DNA of 21,303 bases from contig JAHBMJ010001256.1 of NCBI GenBank assembly GCA_018398765.1, positions 7,501 to 28,803 on the forward strand. Reading direction: 5' to 3'. How positions within the stretch are numbered: the first letter of the stretch is position 1; each line of letters starts with the position of its first letter. A program made the translations under genes and the position numbers. Source of the DNA: Chromera velia (taxonomy: Eukaryota > Sar > Chromeraceae). The notes below the pieces were generated by a model, which was given only the letters and a program-made list of their open reading frames with translations, was not told the DNA's origin and did not search any database. Below are positions 18,520 to 21,303 of the stretch, piece after piece.

Positions 18520-19470
18520 TCAGCTTCCTCTGAGCTGTGGGAGGATTTGGGGCTGTTGGCTAGCCTGGGTGTCTGGCGGTGCCTGGCGTCTTTGGGGAGG
18601 TGGCGTGGCACACGGGTCTCGTTGTGCAAGGCCCCCGAAAGTCAAAAGAAGAGGGGGACCGGGGACAGAAGCAGGAGCAGTCTCAGAACCCAAGATTGTG
18701 TCCTTTTTCTTCGGTCCCAGAGGAAGAGCGAAGACTGAGCACGTACAGTAGTTCATCCACCTGAGATACAAGGGCAGCGGTTCGCCCTTTGCTCCCAACT
18801 TGTAGAGATCGCGAATCAATTCACGATGCGCTACAATGAGAACGTCTGTAGGTCTGTCTGACTGGTGCTCCTCTCTTTCCAGGTACGGGTCGACGATCGT
18901 CTCAATGGCCTTGAAGGCGTCTTGTTGACTGTCCATCGAGAAGGAAGCTACACCGCACTGGAGAGGAGGGGTGAAATTGTCAAGCTTAGTCACGGCAGAG
19001 TTCAGCGAAGGGGATCCCTTGACTCCTTCGGGAACTGAGAAGACTGTCGAGGCGGGAAGCAACTTCTCTCTCTGACGCCCATCACTCAACGCTGCAGTAC
19101 AGGCCGCAAGACCAGACACGACCTGAACGTCCACACCAAGAACTCTAGCGAGGGGGTCTGCAGTTTGAAGTGAGCGCATCATCGGGGAGGTGTAGACGGC
19201 GTCAAAGGTGACTCCCTGTGCGGTCGCGATTTCCTTCAAAACCTCCGCGCAGTTCCTGGCCATTTCGTGACCTTTGTCGGTTAGCGGAGGGTCAAACCAT
19301 CGTTCCCCACAGACTTCTCGCCATTTCCACGCCTCCTCACGCGCCTCGTCCATTCTTTCGGCATGGCGCACGATCCACAACCGGACAGGGGATTTGACAG
19401 TGGAGAGCAGTTCTCCAACAGCTGACGCCTCTTCCCCGGCCCCCGGGGTCGATGCGGAATAACTCGACAT
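18520..19470 (-). CDS. Histidine phosphatase (phosphoglycerate mutase-like) family protein
   Basis: Intronless frame of 316 residues starting ATG at 19470. Residues 31-39 read LWIVRHAER, the RHG-type motif with phospho-acceptor His36 flanked by Arg35. TSPMMRSLQTA (94-104) supplies the conserved Arg99 of the S-x-x-x-R-x-x-Q-T-A signature, and VLIVAHRELIRDLY (210-223) supplies the second catalytic His215. PPLTDKGHEMA (61-71) is the usual L-T-x-x-G helix. This order is that of the histidine phosphatase superfamily, closest in style to the eukaryotic UBASH3/STS-like and fungal small phosphatases. The substrate cannot be told from sequence. The segment GLAACTAAL (120-128) stands where many members have an acidic residue (EGL.E), so the usual general acid may be elsewhere or absent. 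The last 60-65 residues are Pro/Gln-rich and lie outside the catalytic fold. No signal peptide; probably cytosolic. Divergent from the right-edge open frame. Confidence 0.85.
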   Translation of the reverse strand: MSSYSASTPGAGEEASAVGELLSTVKSPVRLWIVRHAERMDEAREEAWKWREVCGERWFDPPLTDKGHEMARNCAEVLKEIATAQGVTFDAVYTSPMMRSLQTADPLARVLGVDVQVVSGLAACTAALSDGRQREKLLPASTVFSVPEGVKGSPSLNSAVTKLDNFTPPLQCGVASFSMDSQQDAFKAIETIVDPYLEREEHQSDRPTDVLIVAHRELIRDLYKLGAKGEPLPLYLRWMNYCTCSVFALPLGPKKKDTILGSETAPASVPGPPLLLTFGGLAQRDPCATPPPQRRQAPPDTQASQQPQILPQLRGS

Positions 19471-20324
19471 ACAGATAGACAGAAAACTGCCTATTCAACG
19501 AATTCAACGCCACGTGTATGGGTGCTTTCCGCGGAGGGATGTACAAAGCGGATAATAATATTTCCAAGATTTCCGGATCAAGTGTTGCAAGCAACACACA
19601 AGAATTGGCCTTTTCGAATCTCTGCAAGGAAGCTCTCGCACTACTCAGGCGTATAGCGACATATCAATATGAACGTGCTCTCCTGCTCTGTGTATCTTGG
19701 GGGGACGGTCGTGATGTTTAAGAGCTGAACTGTCTGCTGCCTTTGCACTCTCACAATCTCTCACATCGTCTCACATCTTTTGGTAGATTTTGGTGAATGC
19801 ATGGGTTTGTTGATGTTTGCATGTTGTGGTTTATGCACGCGAGCGCGCGCCACAATTAAGGTTCACGCGCGCAATGCGCGCGCGCGCGGCGATTTGCGTG
19901 CATGCATCGTTTTTTTTTCGCATGCATGCATGCATGCATGCGTGCAATTAACAGATGCATGCATGTGCAACAGGCCGACGTACTCGTCTTTATATATATA
20001 TAGTGTCTCTCTATATATGCCCCCGGATTGCCGTCCTGAGAGTGCGTTGCCTTAGAGCTAGGCCGCCCTCGCTTCCTTGCTCTGTCTGTCTGAGTGCCGC
20101 CCTCGAATTGGGCCACTCCTACTCCCCTGTGACTTAGTTGTGAGGTGCTGGCTACATAACCCCGAGAGTGGGACTGCGGTTGCCTTCTTTGCTGCTGTGA
20201 GCGTTAAATAGGTGCCTGCGGCTGGCAGTCAGGGGCACTTGTGTGGCAGTGATGACACAGCTTGCCAGGGGATGGTTTTGGTGACCCTCTAATTGAGTGA
20301 TCATTGGCATGATGTTTGTTGCAG
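19471..20324. other. Intergenic region with CG-alternating and GCAT repeats
   Basis: Upstream of the phosphatase. Contains a CACGTG core (19512-19517), a CG-alternating tract (about 19839-19890), an array of GCAT units (19920-19942) and a TA tract (19990-20002). No tRNA or open frame of weight is seen. From about 20040 the composition becomes more GC-rich and may already belong to the leader of the right-edge transcription unit; TTGTTGCAG at 20316-20324 could be its acceptor. Confidence 0.5.
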
Positions 20325-20384
20325 GACCAGGGTTCCCCTGCTGGTGGCTCCACCCCCCACCGAGCTACGCCCCGAGGTTTTTAG

Positions 20385-21303
20385 TGCTCCCGAGGGGACA
20401 GGGGGACGTCGGTCAAAGTGGAGGTGACCACTGCACCGAACCCATTCACACCAGAGGGATGGGGGCAACGTACCCGGTCGCCTAGACCCGTCCGCCTCCC
20501 GCAGTTTCTCGATCCCCCGGACGATATCCCTGACTGGGCAGATCAAGATGACCCAGGCCTGACGACGGGATCTAGTGAAGCCATACTGAGGTCGTGCCAG
20601 AGGACAATGAGGTTGTATGAGGAGCTGTTTGCGCCGGGGGGAATCTTTGAGGGGCGGAGGAGGGACGACACTGTTAGGGCAGGGCCCAGTGGGGGGGGAG
20701 GACCCCTATCGACGGAGATCCCCTCGGTGAGCAGAGCTGCCCCCATCCCTACCGACCCTCCAAGTCGGGGGGTGGAGGAATTAGGCGGCAAAGTGTGGCG
20801 GGCACTCTGTGAGAGGGAACGCGTGAATGACACCCTCGGAGAATATGTGAGGGAACTTTTCCTTCGTCACCTAGGACAGGGTGATCAGCAAGAACATGGG
20901 CAGACCCGGCCACATCAGTTGGGAGGAGCTGCCGCCTCAGTCCCACAGACACCGCAAAGCCAGATGCCACTGAAGGGGGGACGACAGTTGCATGGGCAGT
21001 CCTTTAGTTCCGTTGCAGCGGGACCGACAACGCCTCCCCCCAATGTGCAACCCCCGCTGGGAAGTGAGACTGCCCAGCCTGGGGACCCGGGGCTGCAGGT
21101 GATGATGGCAGGCGGGTGCCACCCGGCTCACAGTGGGCAGGCGACCCCCCCACAGTACACTAATGGGAACCCACCTCAGTCGCACCGGGGTGCTCAGCCT
21201 GGTGCAAACATCATCCCCCAACTCCTGATCTCCCCACCCTCGCAGAGTTCTTGGCAGGTGACGTTGCCACAGGAAATGGTAGCAGGACAGGGTGCCACAC
21301 AGC
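20385..21303 (+). CDS. Long open frame running off the right edge, gag-like or large exon
   Basis: From the codon after TAG at 20382-20384 the frame stays open for 306 codons to the window end. The first segment is acidic and Pro-rich (VEVTTAPNPFTPEGWGQRTR; LPQFLDPPDDIPDWADQDD). A helical part follows (SSEAILRSCQRTMRLYEELF; LCERERVNDTLGEYVRELFL), then a long Pro/Gln/Gly-rich tail. There is no ATG near the start. A neighbouring frame from 20326 reads VPLLVAPPPTELRPEVFSAP and ends by 20427; a single-base shift in the G-run at 20401-20405 would fuse the two, so a sequence error, a decayed copy or a frameshift site is possible. A disordered protein with a small helical part would suit a retroelement gag, but no zinc knuckle lies in the window and the family is not established. 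Antisense frames here are shadows. Confidence 0.45.

Noticed and set aside
20301-21221. Minus-strand frames of 81, 96, 73 and 94 codons
   Set aside because: Antisense shadows of the GC-rich open frame that runs through the right edge on the plus strand.

Overview
The window is nuclear DNA of a eukaryote. The larger genes are split by spliceosomal introns with GT...AG ends and pyrimidine tracts. The long non-coding stretches are full of microsatellites, and no bacterial operon structure or ribosome-binding sites are visible. Introns with GTCAGT donors, TGCATGCA-type repeats and low-complexity, Ser/Pro/Gly-rich proteins would fit a protist such as a chromerid or related alveolate. That placement is an inference; nothing in the window proves it. 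I see no rRNA, tRNA or CRISPR array.

Layout, left to right. (1) 1-495 is AT-rich with no gene. (2) 496-2635, minus strand: the 3' part of a multi-exon gene of unknown function (gene A). It is rebuilt from seven phase-compatible exons, and a 300-bp homopurine microsatellite lies in one intron. (3) 2636-5946: a diverged repeat pair and mostly unassigned sequence. (4) 5947-7152, minus: part of a second multi-exon gene (gene B) with a coiled-coil-like exon. (5) 7153-7844: intergenic, holding a sharp GC-rich island between genes B and C, which point away from each other. (6) 7845-13765, plus: gene C, the largest. I resolve eleven exons whose phases all agree, giving about 1,036 residues; the product is not recognised. 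Its introns hold G-runs, TG/CG alternation and a duplicated 3' splice site. (7) 13766-14849: AT-rich intergenic. (8) 14856-16637: a non-autonomous LTR element with two 447-bp direct repeats, a 5-6 bp target-site duplication and a purine tract before the 3' repeat. (9) 15994-17892: a near-perfect 949-bp duplication across a single N at 16943, best read as an assembly artefact. (10) 17893-18420: homopurine microsatellites. (11) 18520-19470, minus: an intronless histidine-phosphatase superfamily gene, the only product I can place in a family. (12) 19471-20324: intergenic with Z-DNA-like and GCAT repeats. (13) 20385-21303, plus: a long GC-rich open frame running off the right edge, possibly the gag-like start of a retroelement or a large exon.

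No shared pathway is evident. Genes B and C are head to head and may share a promoter region. The phosphatase and the right-edge frame are also divergent. The strongest new observations are the LTR element whose repeats differ only by transitions, the false duplication at the N, the in-frame tandem acceptor in gene C, and the two reconstructed genes A and C.
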